DNA of 64,000 nucleotides from the NCBI GenBank assembly GCA_963575745.1, contig CAUYUJ010005636.1:177001-241000 (forward strand), read 5' to 3'. Below, piece after piece: positions 23,156 to 31,948 of this stretch. The notes under the pieces are model-generated. The model was not told the origin of the DNA, did not search any database, and was given only the letters and a program-made list of their open reading frames with translations. The position numbers and the translations under genes were made by a program. This DNA is from Prorocentrum cordatum (lineage: Eukaryota > Sar > Dinophyceae > Prorocentrales > Prorocentraceae). Every line of letters starts with the position of its first letter. Position 1 is the first letter of the stretch.

Positions 23156-25102
23156 TCACTCATGGTGCGGCTTCTGCTGCGCAATATGCAGCTCACGGGT
23201 AACCTCCCAGCCTCGCCGAAATCCATTCGTCACGTGTTTGTATTGTCCGTACTGTCCGTCGGGTCGTCCAACACTCGTGTAGTTGACTGGTCCCTGGCAA
23301 CCAATGTCCCACTTGACCGTACTCAGCTTCACCTTCTTCTCCTTCGGGATCTGTGTCGGTACAAACTCCTTCTCACTGCCTGGCTCTGGAGATGTCGGGG
23401 CCGGCCGCGCCGTACCTGCAGCCTTGAGCACTGCGCAGCACGCGAAGCCCAGCAGCACGATCGCCACCAGCATGCTGAAAAGTCCTTTCACGAACGTGCT
23501 GAGCGGTATGCTGATCACAATCCTCTGGCTCTCGGTCCACTTGAACTCCACCAGGGCCTGCTCCGCCTCGCTCTCGTAGATCTTCACCTCGCTGGCCGCC
23601 GCTGTCGTCATAGACGTCATAGTCGCCAGGGCCGTCATCGCGCTGGTCTTTGGCTTAGATATGGCGAACCTCTTGGCCTCTGCCTGGCGGTCCTTGGCGG
23701 TCTTCTTCTTGGCGGCCTGGAACTTCTCGTCGAACCTGAGGCTGATCGTTCCAGACCTAAGTCGGTCTGCCAACAACTGTCGCGCTGCCAGCTTGGTGAA
23801 GCCGTCTGCAAACTGACGCTCCGAGCTGACCCAGCACCAGCCCGTTGCGCTCGCCGTCATGCGCTCCTTGAGCACCTGCACCTCGATGCCTGTCCGCTTG
23901 TCATCGAAGTTGTGCACGTGGGGCTTCTGGGCGGCGTCGTAGAGAGCCTTCGCGTCCACCACGAGCGCAGTCTTGCCCAGCACCGTCATGGTGCCATTCA
24001 GCCTCGGATCCCGCGTGGGGTCGAGCAGCAAGCTGTAGTGCACCTTCACGTACTCGAGCGCGTCCACGCCTCCAGCTGCAGCTTGGGCCTCGCTCGCCAG
24101 TGAGGATCTGCTCACCCTCGGTAGCTTCCACGAGCGCCAGTCGACGATCACGTACTTGACGGTCTCGCCGCTGAGCACGCGCCTGTGAGTAGCCAGGATG
24201 AGGTAGCCTCCTTGCGAGCTCCCATCTCGTCGAACTGCCCACGCTGCGTCCGTCATGCAAATGAACGTCACGTCGTCCGGGTCGTCACATATCTTGGGGA
24301 ACACCTGGCACACGTCGCTGTTGGCCTTGGCAAACCTCAGCGTCTTGTTGGCCTCCACCAGGTCTTGTACGGTGGAGCCCTCGTTGATTGTACCTTGGCC
24401 CAGGCTGACACTGCACTGCAAGTGTGGCGCTGCCTGGTTGCTGGGCCACGCTAGGCTGCCCATCAATCCTCGTAGCTGTCGACGCTCGCCTTCAGTGATA
24501 GCCAACTTCAGGTCGCTCGCTCGGTTCTTGGTCACGGTGATCGGCTTGAGCGATTTGATGTAGGCGTCACAGCTCATCTGATAATCTCCTGTCGTCGTCT
24601 TTGAGAGCTGGTTCCCGCAGAAATCCATCGAGGCGTCACCTGCTACATTCAGCGTGCCCTTCCCGGTGTCCTCCCACGTCCTGAAGTTGAAAACCTTCTT
24701 GAGCTCCTTCACGCGCGCTGAGAAGCATGCCTTGCCGTCCTGGTTGCTGCCGCCACCGAGCATGTCGTCAACGTGTAGTCCGATCGCTCCGTCGAATACC
24801 TTCGAGTTGGTCGCGTCCAGGCGGTAGCTCAGGAACAGGCAAGGGTCCAGCGGGTGAACCACGAAACCACACGCAATCATGCGGTCTGTAGCTTCCTCCC
24901 ACCAAAGCCTCGGCGCGTCGCTCAGGCCATACATACTCTTGAGCAGCTTCATCCGCGTACCCGGCTGGTAGCCGAGCATCCTGCACGCCTCCGCCGGTAG
25001 CAGCACGGATATCCCACGATCCGAGCGCTTGCCCTGCAGGAACGCGGTGCTGACATGTGCTGACATCCGCGGTGAACAGGATCCAGCCGTGAATGCGCGC
25101 AA
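23156..25102 (-). CDS. copia pol 3' part: RT, RNase H and membrane-anchor tail
   Basis: This frame begins inside RT motif A (STAFLQGKRSD) and covers the rest of RT: LLKSMYGLSDAPRLWW, then LHVDDMLGGG, the copia form of YVDD. RNase H shows MTDAAWA (Asp), SSLASEAQAA (Glu) and LVVDAKALYDA (Asp), then WVSSERQFADGFTK. After RNase H comes an unusual tail: a basic segment (KKKTAKDRQAEAKR), a hydrophobic stretch of about 25-30 residues (roughly residues 530-560, ISIPLSTFVKGLFSMLVAIV and onward) that looks like a membrane helix, and about 75 further residues ending HHE before a TGA. A frame change near 25060 separates it from the upstream RT half. Confidence 0.88.
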   Translation of the reverse strand: MRAFTAGSCSPRMSAHVSTAFLQGKRSDRGISVLLPAEACRMLGYQPGTRMKLLKSMYGLSDAPRLWWEEATDRMIACGFVVHPLDPCLFLSYRLDATNSKVFDGAIGLHVDDMLGGGSNQDGKACFSARVKELKKVFNFRTWEDTGKGTLNVAGDASMDFCGNQLSKTTTGDYQMSCDAYIKSLKPITVTKNRASDLKLAITEGERRQLRGLMGSLAWPSNQAAPHLQCSVSLGQGTINEGSTVQDLVEANKTLRFAKANSDVCQVFPKICDDPDDVTFICMTDAAWAVRRDGSSQGGYLILATHRRVLSGETVKYVIVDWRSWKLPRVSRSSLASEAQAAAGGVDALEYVKVHYSLLLDPTRDPRLNGTMTVLGKTALVVDAKALYDAAQKPHVHNFDDKRTGIEVQVLKERMTASATGWCWVSSERQFADGFTKLAARQLLADRLRSGTISLRFDEKFQAAKKKTAKDRQAEAKRFAISKPKTSAMTALATMTSMTTAAASEVKIYESEAEQALVEFKWTESQRIVISIPLSTFVKGLFSMLVAIVLLGFACCAVLKAAGTARPAPTSPEPGSEKEFVPTQIPKEKKVKLSTVKWDIGCQGPVNYTSVGRPDGQYGQYKHVTNGFRRGWEVTRELHIAQQKPHHE

Positions 25103-27593
25103 ACATCACGATGAAGGTTCTGCTCAGTCTAGTCATCGTCGGTGAGGATTTGGCCAGCTTCCCCGCAACAGCGTCTGGATCTCGAAATCCTTGGATAACT
25201 AGCCTTGCCTTGGCCCTGTAACTTCCGTCGGCGTTCTTCGACCACTTGAGCAGGAAACGTGCTCTCAGCACCTTGTTGGGGTCCTTCACCTCGTTCTTGT
25301 CCTGCTCCCAGACCTGGTTGTCAAAGAAGCTCTGCAGCTCCACACGCTTCGCCTCCGCGAACTTGGCCTTGTCCTCCGCGTTCATGTTCTTCTCGCTCAG
25401 CTCACCGGCCACGTAGCACTCCTCGTAGTCCAGGTAGAGTGCCTGCTCCTGCTCGCTGTAGCTCCAGCCCTTGGGCAGCGCATCCACATCCAGGAACATC
25501 ACGTCCTCGGAGAACTCCACCTTGTCGTAGGGTCCCGACCGGTGTTCTTGTCGGTCGCGCTGAGCTGAGAACGTCCGCATCGGTGCCATCTCTGCGGCGT
25601 CCAGGTTCCTCCGCATCTCCCTGAACCTGGCTGCCGAGTCGGTCACTGTCGTCATCGGTGTGGGGGTGATGAGTCTCGAAGCACTACTGTCACCGTCAGC
25701 TTCTTGACCTTCTGACTCTGCCTGTGCCGGTGCTGCCGCTGGCTGCGGATGTAAATCGGGGTCTTCATCTTGATCAGGTATCGGCGTGTCGTGCGCCGTC
25801 GGTGGTGGGTCCTCACTGCTCGCCGGCCTTGGCTCGGCCTGCGGCTCGTAGCCCTGGGCAGAAACCTGCCTGAGCTGACCTGCCATGGCCTGCTCCACCG
25901 TCGGTGCGCTTCCCGCCGTAGGCAACGGTTCGTCCTCCTCCATCGGCTCGTCCGCTCGGTCCTCCTCAGTGGGCCCGGGCAGCTGGCTGATATCGAAGAA
26001 CTGCACGATACCTCCGCGTCGTAGTCCCTGTAGTGTGTCCTGTGCCGCCTGTAGGTTTGCTGGTCGCTTAGGCTCGCCGATCCGCTCCACGATGGGTCGG
26101 ATCTGGTCCGGGCTGCACCTCAGTAAGCTACCGCCGTGAGTGACCCAGTAGACCTTGGGCTGGCCGTTCTCCGCATCCTCTCGTAGAGCCACGGTAGCCG
26201 GCCCTCTCCAGCGTGGCTTCTGAAGCCGACTCGCTCCACGGTCGCGCCAGTAGTAGCACTCGTCGCCCGCGCTCGCCGCCTCGTGGGTGTCACGCCTCTT
26301 GCGCAGGAAGGCCCTGCGCAAACGCTCCGTCGAGTCCGCCTTGATGAAAGCCATCGCCGCTGCCGTCCGCCTCTGCATCGCCTCTTGGAACGTCTCCTCC
26401 TCCAGGTAGGCTTCCGACGCTGGCACGGACAGCGTGTCCGCGGACAGGGGGTCGTTGAGCTCAGGGTTGTAGCCCAAAACCCACTGCGCTGGTTTGAAGC
26501 CCTTGTGATGCATCATCCTGTTGATCTGGTTGGGTACGTAGTCCAGCGCCGACTTCAGGTTCTCGATGGTGCGTTCTAGGCCAGTCTCCTCGAACCAACG
26601 CTCCAGCGTCTCACGCGTCACCTGATGAGCTCGCTCAACTGGTCCCAGGACGTGGTGAGCCTCGCCAGGGGCAATCCGCATCCTGATGTTCTGGTTGCTG
26701 GCCCAGTCGAGCATCTCCTGACTGCACGCCGCGCCGCACTCGTCCATCACGAGCCTCGTCGGAGTCCCGTAGTGCTTGATCCACGCCTTCTCGATGGACT
26801 TGATGGCCTCGGCCGAGGTCTCTCGCGCCACGATGCGGCACTTCTGGAAACGACTAGCTCCGTCCAGCATGTGCGCGATCTTCGCCGAGCCCGAGCGCAG
26901 CTTGAACTCGAAAAAGTCCAAGTAGACTGCCTGGTTGAACGTCTTCCAGGATGGTGGTGCTGACTTCGGTGGTTGGGAGGCCTTCTTCCGCTCTGCGCAG
27001 ATCGCGCATAGGTACTTCCTCGCACACGCTATGACTTCCTCTCTCGCCTCCGCCGCCGTCAGCATCCGCACGAAAACCTCCGTGCTGGGGTGGCCCAGGT
27101 TCTTGTGGAGGCGCTCCACATACCTGACCACGTTCTGACCGAACTCGCTCCTCAGCAGCCTGTTCTGGTACACCTCCTTCGGGCCATTGCTGCTGCTGTC
27201 CACCGTCGTGTGGTAGATATGCTCCACCGCGTCCTCGCCTGCCTCGAGACCCAGCACTAGGATATCCGAGTCCTGTGGGGGGGGCTGCTCCAGCAGATCG
27301 CTGAGGATCTTGGCCAACAGGGTCCCGTAGTTCTCGGCGAAGCTCGTGCGGTGTAGGTTGGTACCTGGAATTTTGCCCTCCAGGTGGACATGCTCGTGCT
27401 GCTTGTCGCACTGGTACTCGAATAGTCCTTCTGCCAGTCCTCGTCGTGTTGTGCGAACTCCAGTCCTCTTGCGGGCCAAGCCCTCTCCTGGAATCTCCAA
27501 TCCTGTCATGCACTGGTCGAAAAGCACATGGTGTCCAGGCAACTCGTATAGCGCCTTCGTCTTCCAGCTTCGTGCCGTAGAGGGTTGCTCCAA
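25060..27593 (-). CDS. copia pol middle part: integrase and RT N-terminus
   Basis: The integrase zinc finger is seen as HKNLGHPS with a later CAICAER (H-H-C-C). The catalytic core has VYLDFFEF, LVMDECGA and GPVERAHQ, the D, D and E positions. A long low-conservation spacer rich in Pro, Glu and Asp follows. The RT N-terminus has NMNAEDKAKFAEAKRVELQS, RARFLLKWS, RAKARLVIQGFRDPD and HGWILFTADVST. The catalytic residues of integrase look complete. The real reading moves to another frame near 25060, although this frame stays open to 24768. Integrase would insert the cDNA; the five-base duplication at this locus is typical of such an enzyme. Confidence 0.88.
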
Positions 27594-28569
27594 GTGTGCG
27601 TCTCGTCCAACCCTTCCACTGATTGAGGTAGATCTTACTGCAGAACATCAGGTGCGTCTGATGGTTGTCCGAGCGCCGCTGCTGCAGCTTCTGCTTGTCC
27701 TCGTCCGTCTTGCAACCTCGCTCCTGCATCAGCGTCCAGAGCTTGCACTCGGGACTCATCCAGATGTCGTCCGGCTGCTCCTCGTCGACCAGGTCGAGAA
27801 ACTTCTTCTGCGTAGCGATCTTACTGAAATCCCAGCCGTTGTGCATCCCGAACGTCCTTGCCTGATGTCCGCGTCTCTTCAACTCCTTTGTCAACTCTGA
27901 AGTGCCACCGTAGACCTCCCATATCTTGCGCTTGGCCTTCTGGATGTCCTTCGCCTTGCTCAGGTCCTGCTTCAACTCCTTGACGGCCGTGTCTACGGAC
28001 TCCTGGCACTTGCGCAACTGCTTCAGGTGGAGGTCTTTGGTGATGTAGCTGTTGTCCTCTGCCGCGTCGACCTTGTTGTCTATCTCGACCATCGTGCCAA
28101 TGAAGTCCACGGACTCCTCGTACGCCAGCACCTCGTCTCCAAGAAACGTGTAGGGGCTGATCGGATGCTGCACGCGCACGTGGTCCAACATGTTGTGAGG
28201 CAGTAGGGTCTGGTCGGCGCGATCCTTCATACATGTACTGAAACTCTCCAGCATGTCGATGATGAAGTGGCCGCGACTGGGCTGCTGGCGTAGCTGAAAC
28301 CACTTGCCATCACCGTCCCAGCATGCCCTCTTATTCTTGAAATCCACGACCATCCCGAGCTCCTCCATCACTGGCCTGGCAAACAGAAATGGCGTGTGGC
28401 CAGGAATCACATACGTGAGAATCTCCACAAACTTGCCTCCAGGGAAAGACAGGACAACTGCACACGCCGTCGCCTCACCGGTCGAGTCGTTGCCGTACCT
28501 GAAGTTCTTGGAACACGGGAAAACTTCATCTTGCTGACTGGAAATCCTTTGGCGGCCAGCTGCTTGCAA
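27590..28569 (-). CDS. copia protease C-terminal part and spacer
   Basis: From about 28530 this frame continues the aspartic protease: FRYGNDSTGEATACAV, GGKFVEILTYVIPG, PFLFARPVMEELGMVVDF. This pattern follows the DSGAT active site carried by the upstream frame. The rest, to about 27590, is a spacer with QPDDIWMSPECKLWTLMQER, which I do not assign. The frame then shifts to that of integrase at about 27590. The two frame changes may be mutations or assembly errors; the LTR similarity says the copy is young. Confidence 0.75.
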
Positions 28570-29927
28570 TATCCTCTGAGCGTCTCGTGTCCCACAATAA
28601 CGCTGGTCGCCCCACTATCGTGTATCGCCTCCGACGGGTTGAGCTCGGTAGAGTTGTACACGTCCTCCGCCTCGTCCGTGACCATCCGCGCCTCTGCGGA
28701 ATCGTCGCCGACGTTCTGCCTCTTCCTGCTCGCGTGGGGGCAGTCCTTGGCGAAGTGACCTCGAGCACCGCATCGTAGGCATATCGTCTCTTCTGTCGCT
28801 CTCGGTGGTGGGTGAGGTGGTCCACGGCCTGCTGCGCCCTTTCCGTAGCTGCCTGCTAAGTGGTTCTTGCCACGTCCCTTCGAAGCCGTCGCACCTCTCC
28901 CTGTAGCCCGGCCTCGGGACGCGCCTCGCGCCGCACCTCGACCTCTGCCAGCGGCAGGGGCCCGTGAGGGTATGATAGCTCCAGTACTCCTCGTCGGTGG
29001 CGGCACCATAGCTACGACTGGGTAAAAACCTCTGGCCAACCTCATGTCGTTCATCTTCTGTCTCGCGTCGGTGTATGCTGCCATTATCTCATCGTATTGG
29101 TCTACGTCGTACGCCTGGTCTGGCATGGGGGGGTTGTTCGTCAGTGTCTCGCTGTAGTAGGCCGCTTCCGAATCGAAGCTCGGGCCCATCTCTTGGTGGT
29201 CCTCGCCGTAATCATCGTAGTAGTGCTCCTCGTCGTCGCCTCCGTAATAGACATCATCCTGCTCGTCGAACTCCTCGTAATCGTCCAGGTGGTAGGCGGC
29301 CGCTCCAGCACTGGCTCGAGAGCTTGGCATCGAGTCTAGCCCGAACATCTTCTTCAGCTCGCCCTCGACCTTGTCCAGTGAGAGGTTGTCGCCGACCTGG
29401 TTCATGATGAGCTGCTTGCCCTCTTTGTCGAGCCCGGCCCTCCGTAGTAGAAACCAGCCGAGCACTTTGTCGGGTAATATCACGTCGTGTGCTCGCACTT
29501 TCCGCTCTGATGTCCGAAACCTCGTCAAGTAGTCAATCAGAGTCTCCCTGGGCTTGCGGGCTGCCTTGAAGAAGAAATTCTCGAAGTCCGACGGGAGTTC
29601 CGTAATCTGATCATATTTGTATGCCCTGTCGAGCGCCTGGATGATGGTCTGCCAGCCTTTCTCCTTCTCGATTTCGCCGATCTCGATATCCTCGACCACC
29701 TCCCACGCTCGGCCACACAGGCCTTGCATTATCTCGAGCCCTACTCCTTTCTCCTGCTCGCGTCCGCGAGCCCTCACCGCGAAGATCTCCACCTTCTTCC
29801 TGAAAGTCCTGTAGCCATCGATCGAGCCGTCGAACTCTGGGGCTCTGCCGATGACACTCGTCGCGGGCGGCTGTGCGTCATCTCGTCCTCCTGCTGCTGC
29901 GCCGCGTCCCCCGCCAGGCGGTCCCAT
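28515..29927 (-). CDS. copia gag and start of protease
   Basis: The ATG at 29927 lies 43 bp inside the 5' LTR. The protein has a gag-like helical region (FDGSIDGYRTFRKKVE, LPSDFENFFF, ETLIDYLTRFRTSERKV), then an acidic Tyr/Asp-rich segment, an Arg/Gly-rich segment, and a zinc knuckle CLRCGARGHFAKDC (C-x2-C-x4-H-x4-C). The retropepsin active site AIHDSGATSVIVG follows. Gag would package element RNA and the protease would cut the polyprotein. The frame departs from the protease near 28515, and the continuation is in another frame. Confidence 0.9.
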
Positions 29928-29951
29928 GGGTGATAACTGTGGTCCGTGAAC

Positions 29952-29969
29952 AGATCGCTCCAGCTACCA
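29952..29969 (-). promoter_or_regulatory. Putative tRNA primer-binding site of copia
   Basis: One base inside the 5' LTR the minus strand reads TGGTAGCTGGAGCGATCTG. The first seven bases complement a tRNA 3' end of ...GCUACCA, as in eukaryotic initiator methionine tRNAs used by many copia elements. Only the terminal match is visible. No clear polypurine tract is seen by the 3' LTR. Confidence 0.5.
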
Positions 29970-29970
29970 A

Positions 29971-30260
29971 TGTGAATCGGTCGAAGCATTCTAAGTCTTC
30001 AATCGTAGTCGAATCGAAGTCCGAAACCTGCCAACTTCTCCTCGAACACCCTCGTCCACAATCGCTCTGCGTGCAGGGAGGGTGATGATAGCGTTTCTGG
30101 TCAGTCGAGAGGCCTCTCGAGCTCAAACGGCAACAGTGCTTGCTCCTTTCTATCATGCCTGCTTTATACATGCTGCCACGCTGCTGGGGGGGAGAGTGCT
30201 TGCTCTAACATATTAGTCAGAAACACCTCTGAAAACACATTGTACGGAGTGCAATTCACA
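29971..30260 (-). repeat. 5' LTR of copia element
   Basis: 290 bp, TG...CA ends, about 99% identical to the 3' LTR outside indels. On the element's coding strand it contains TATAAA at 30168-30163, about 93 bp from its start, and the same 16-bp palindrome at 30105-30120. Confidence 0.97.
30163..30168 (-). promoter_or_regulatory. Candidate TATA box in copia 5' LTR
   Basis: TATAAA within ATGTATAAAGCAGG on the coding strand, in both LTRs. The position suits an LTR promoter. Dinoflagellate host promoters are reported to use TTTT-type boxes instead, so this would be an element-borne signal. Its function is inferred. Confidence 0.4.
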
Positions 30261-30265
30261 GCCAT
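30261..30265 (+). repeat. Target-site duplication of the copia element, right
   Basis: GCCAT directly after the right LTR, identical to 22607-22611. Confidence 0.95.
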
Positions 30266-30326
30266 TTATGGTCACAACCTTGAGGCTGGTGTTACCCACC
30301 AGACGGGCCGGCCGACTGAAGTGCAT
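30266..30326 (-). pseudogene. LINE-A ORF2 start and first endonuclease strand
   Basis: An ATG at 30326-30324 opens a frame reading MHFSRPARLVGNTSLKVVTIN up to the copia junction. KVVTIN resembles the first strand of AP-type endonucleases with its catalytic Asn; LINE-B has RITTVN at the same place. The frame overlaps the end of ORF1 by 35 nt in a different register. Copia entered one codon after the Asn. The rest of the endonuclease resumes at 22611. Confidence 0.65.
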
Positions 30327-31743
30327 CACGATGCCTTCGAAGTCTCTCGAGGATGGCCTCGTCAGCATCGGACTTGCTCTCCATGCTTTGGACCAGCGTT
30401 TCAAGGTGAGCTGCCAGGCTCCGCTTCGTAGTGGAATCGGCCTGATCCATGAGCTCAGCCATCTCAGCTGGGGAATCTGGAATAGGATCGTTAAGTCCGT
30501 CACCGTTGCCGCCGTTGACTGCTGCCACTGCTGGGGCTGCCGCTGCTGCTGGCTGCTGGGGCGGAGGCTGCTGAGGTTGGTGGGGAGGCTGAGGCTGCTG
30601 CTGCTGCTGCGGCTGCTGTCCTCCTGCTGCTCCTCTGCCTTCCTCTGGCGCTCCCGGCCCCTCTGCCCTCCCTGCCGCTCTTGCCCCCTCGGGTGGAGGC
30701 TCAGCGGGCGGAGGTACGTCGGCGAGGGGCGCCGCGGGGGCGGCGGGCGCGGCGGGCGCGGCGGGAGGCGCTCTCCGCTGTGCTCCGTCCGCCCCTGCTG
30801 CCGCCTCTGCCGCTCCTCCTCCTCCTGGGGCTCCTCCTCCGCCTGCTCCTCCTCCTGGCTGTGCTGCTGGGGCTGCTGCGGCTGCTGCTGCGTTCTGCTG
30901 CAACTGCCTGGCCTGCTCCAGCTCTCGTACCATAACCCCCATAGCATCCTGAAGGACCTGTGTAGGCTGATACCCAGGGAGAGTGGGGAGGTGAGACTGG
31001 ACAAAGGAAACAACTCCTTGCTGTACTGAAAGCTCTGCTGCTGCTGCTGCATTCCGCGCGACAGCAAGCTGAGCCTGGAGAGCCGTGATCTCCTGTTCGC
31101 ACTTGTTGTGCTCTCGCTCGCCCTTTGAATGTTGCTCAAGCAACTGGGCAACTTGTTCCAACAACTTCTTATTACTGGCGTCCAAATTGGCTCTCTTTTT
31201 CCGTTGGGCATCCAACTGGTCAACCAGGCTCTTAGTTTGCTCCCCCAAGCTCCTCGATGCCAAAGCCGCCCGCTTGGCTTGCTGAAGCTCTTGGGTGGCT
31301 GCCTTGATGAGGGGGTGCTCCTGGTCGAGTCCTGAACGGCGGAGGAAAGAGAGGTGGTCCTGGGCGAAGGTGACTGCATCAGGACTGCTGTTGGCAGCAG
31401 CCGAGGCTGCTGGGCCTCCTCCTCCACCTCCTCCGTCTGCTGCCGCTGCCGCTGCTGGGGGGGCTGATTGCTGGCGCCCCCCACTCCCTCCCCCAACGCC
31501 TGCAGGGGGGGGAGGGCGGCTGTCAGAGCGCCTGCCCCAACGCCCTTGGCCTGGGGGGCCACGGGCGTGGGACTTGGCCTCTGGTTTGGCTTTGGGAGCT
31601 GGGCGGGGTTGCGGATCTGCAAATCGAACTGCCCTGCTGAAAGGGGACCCACAATCCCCACAAAACTGTGCCCGCCGATTTGCCCAGATCCATCCTGAGC
31701 ACTGTGGGTTGCTGCACTGATGGAAGGCGCGCTGGTCTGCCAT
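30292..31743 (-). CDS. LINE-A ORF1 protein: zinc finger and coiled coil
   Basis: The open frame of 483 codons starts at the ATG 31743-31741, about 100 nt after the spliced-leader relic, and ends with TAA at 30294-30292. Residues 10-31 hold CSNPQC and FCGDC, a four-Cys zinc finger resembling Zn-ribbon or RanBP2-type fingers. A basic, Pro/Gly/Ala-rich segment follows. Roughly residues 115-225 form a long coiled coil (QELQQAKRAALA, QLDAQRKKRANLDASNKKLL). Low-complexity Ala/Pro and Gln stretches and a short acidic helical C-terminus complete it. ORF1 proteins of LINEs usually bind element RNA and multimerise; I infer that here. The frame is intact, unlike ORF2. Confidence 0.75.
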   Translation of the reverse strand: MADQRAFHQCSNPQCSGWIWANRRAQFCGDCGSPFSRAVRFADPQPRPAPKAKPEAKSHARGPPGQGRWGRRSDSRPPPPAGVGGGSGGRQQSAPPAAAAAADGGGGGGGPAASAAANSSPDAVTFAQDHLSFLRRSGLDQEHPLIKAATQELQQAKRAALASRSLGEQTKSLVDQLDAQRKKRANLDASNKKLLEQVAQLLEQHSKGEREHNKCEQEITALQAQLAVARNAAAAAELSVQQGVVSFVQSHLPTLPGYQPTQVLQDAMGVMVRELEQARQLQQNAAAAAAAPAAQPGGGAGGGGAPGGGGAAEAAAGADGAQRRAPPAAPAAPAAPAAPLADVPPPAEPPPEGARAAGRAEGPGAPEEGRGAAGGQQPQQQQQPQPPHQPQQPPPQQPAAAAAPAVAAVNGGNGDGLNDPIPDSPAEMAELMDQADSTTKRSLAAHLETLVQSMESKSDADEAILERLRRHRDALQSAGPSGG

Positions 31744-31830
31744 GGCTGCCACACGAGATGAAGAACCTTCACCAACAAAACTGTGAGGCCAGGGGGACCG
31801 CGGGGGCGCGCGGGGCGCATGCACCTGTTG

Positions 31831-31866
31831 CTTGAGCCAAATGGCTTGAGCCAAAATGGCTACGGG
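31831..31866 (-). other. Double DinoSL spliced-leader relic at LINE-A 5' end
   Basis: The minus strand from 31865 to 31845 matches nucleotides 2-22 of the 22-nt dinoflagellate spliced leader without mismatch (core GCCATTTTGGCTCAAG). It is followed at once by CCATTTGGCTCAAG (31844-31831), the last 15 nt of the leader with one T missing. A second leader joined after the internal GTAG of a first would give exactly this arrangement. Position 1 falls in the adjoining microsatellite and is C, so the first leader base is not preserved. This marks a cDNA made from a trans-spliced mRNA. Confidence 0.93.
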
Positions 31867-31948
31867 GGAGGAGGAGGAGGAGGAGGAGGAGGAGGAGGAG
31901 GAGGAGGAGGAGGAGGAGGAGGAGGAGGAGGAGGAGGAGGAGGAGGAG
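31864..31948 (+). repeat. (GGA)n microsatellite abutting LINE-A 5' end
   Basis: Twenty-six or more nearly perfect GGA triplets begin directly at the outer end of the spliced-leader relic. No unique sequence lies between. Confidence 0.95.

Larger units (their letters stand above)
22612..30260 (-). mobile_element. Ty1/copia LTR retrotransposon with TSD
   Basis: The 7,649-bp element is bounded by LTRs of 282 and 290 bp that start TGTGAAT and end ATTCACA, and flanked by GCCAT on both sides. Coding order on the minus strand is gag, protease, integrase, RT, RNase H; integrase before RT defines Ty1/copia. The LTRs differ by about three substitutions, an 18-bp indel and a G-run length, so insertion is recent. 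Three frame changes split gag-pol. It lies inside the LINE-A endonuclease, just after the conserved first Asn. Confidence 0.97.
17917..31866 (-). mobile_element. LINE-A: non-LTR retrotransposon, interrupted by copia
   Basis: Read on the minus strand, the element starts with a spliced-leader relic at 31866 and runs through ORF1 (31743-30292) and an ORF2 with endonuclease, RT, RNase H and a C-terminal Cys/His domain, ending near 17917. The copia element at 22612-30260 sits inside it. Without copia and one target-site copy it is about 6.3 kb, close to the length of LINE-B. ORF2 shows at least four internal in-frame stops and several frame changes, so this copy is defective. GGA microsatellite lies beyond both ends. 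The exact 3' end is not defined; I see no poly-A tail, and sequence unique to the element may extend to about 17760. Confidence 0.85.

Noticed and set aside
23087-24103. 338-residue plus-strand frame opposite copia pol
   Set aside because: Shadow of the minus-strand RNase H region; no domain.
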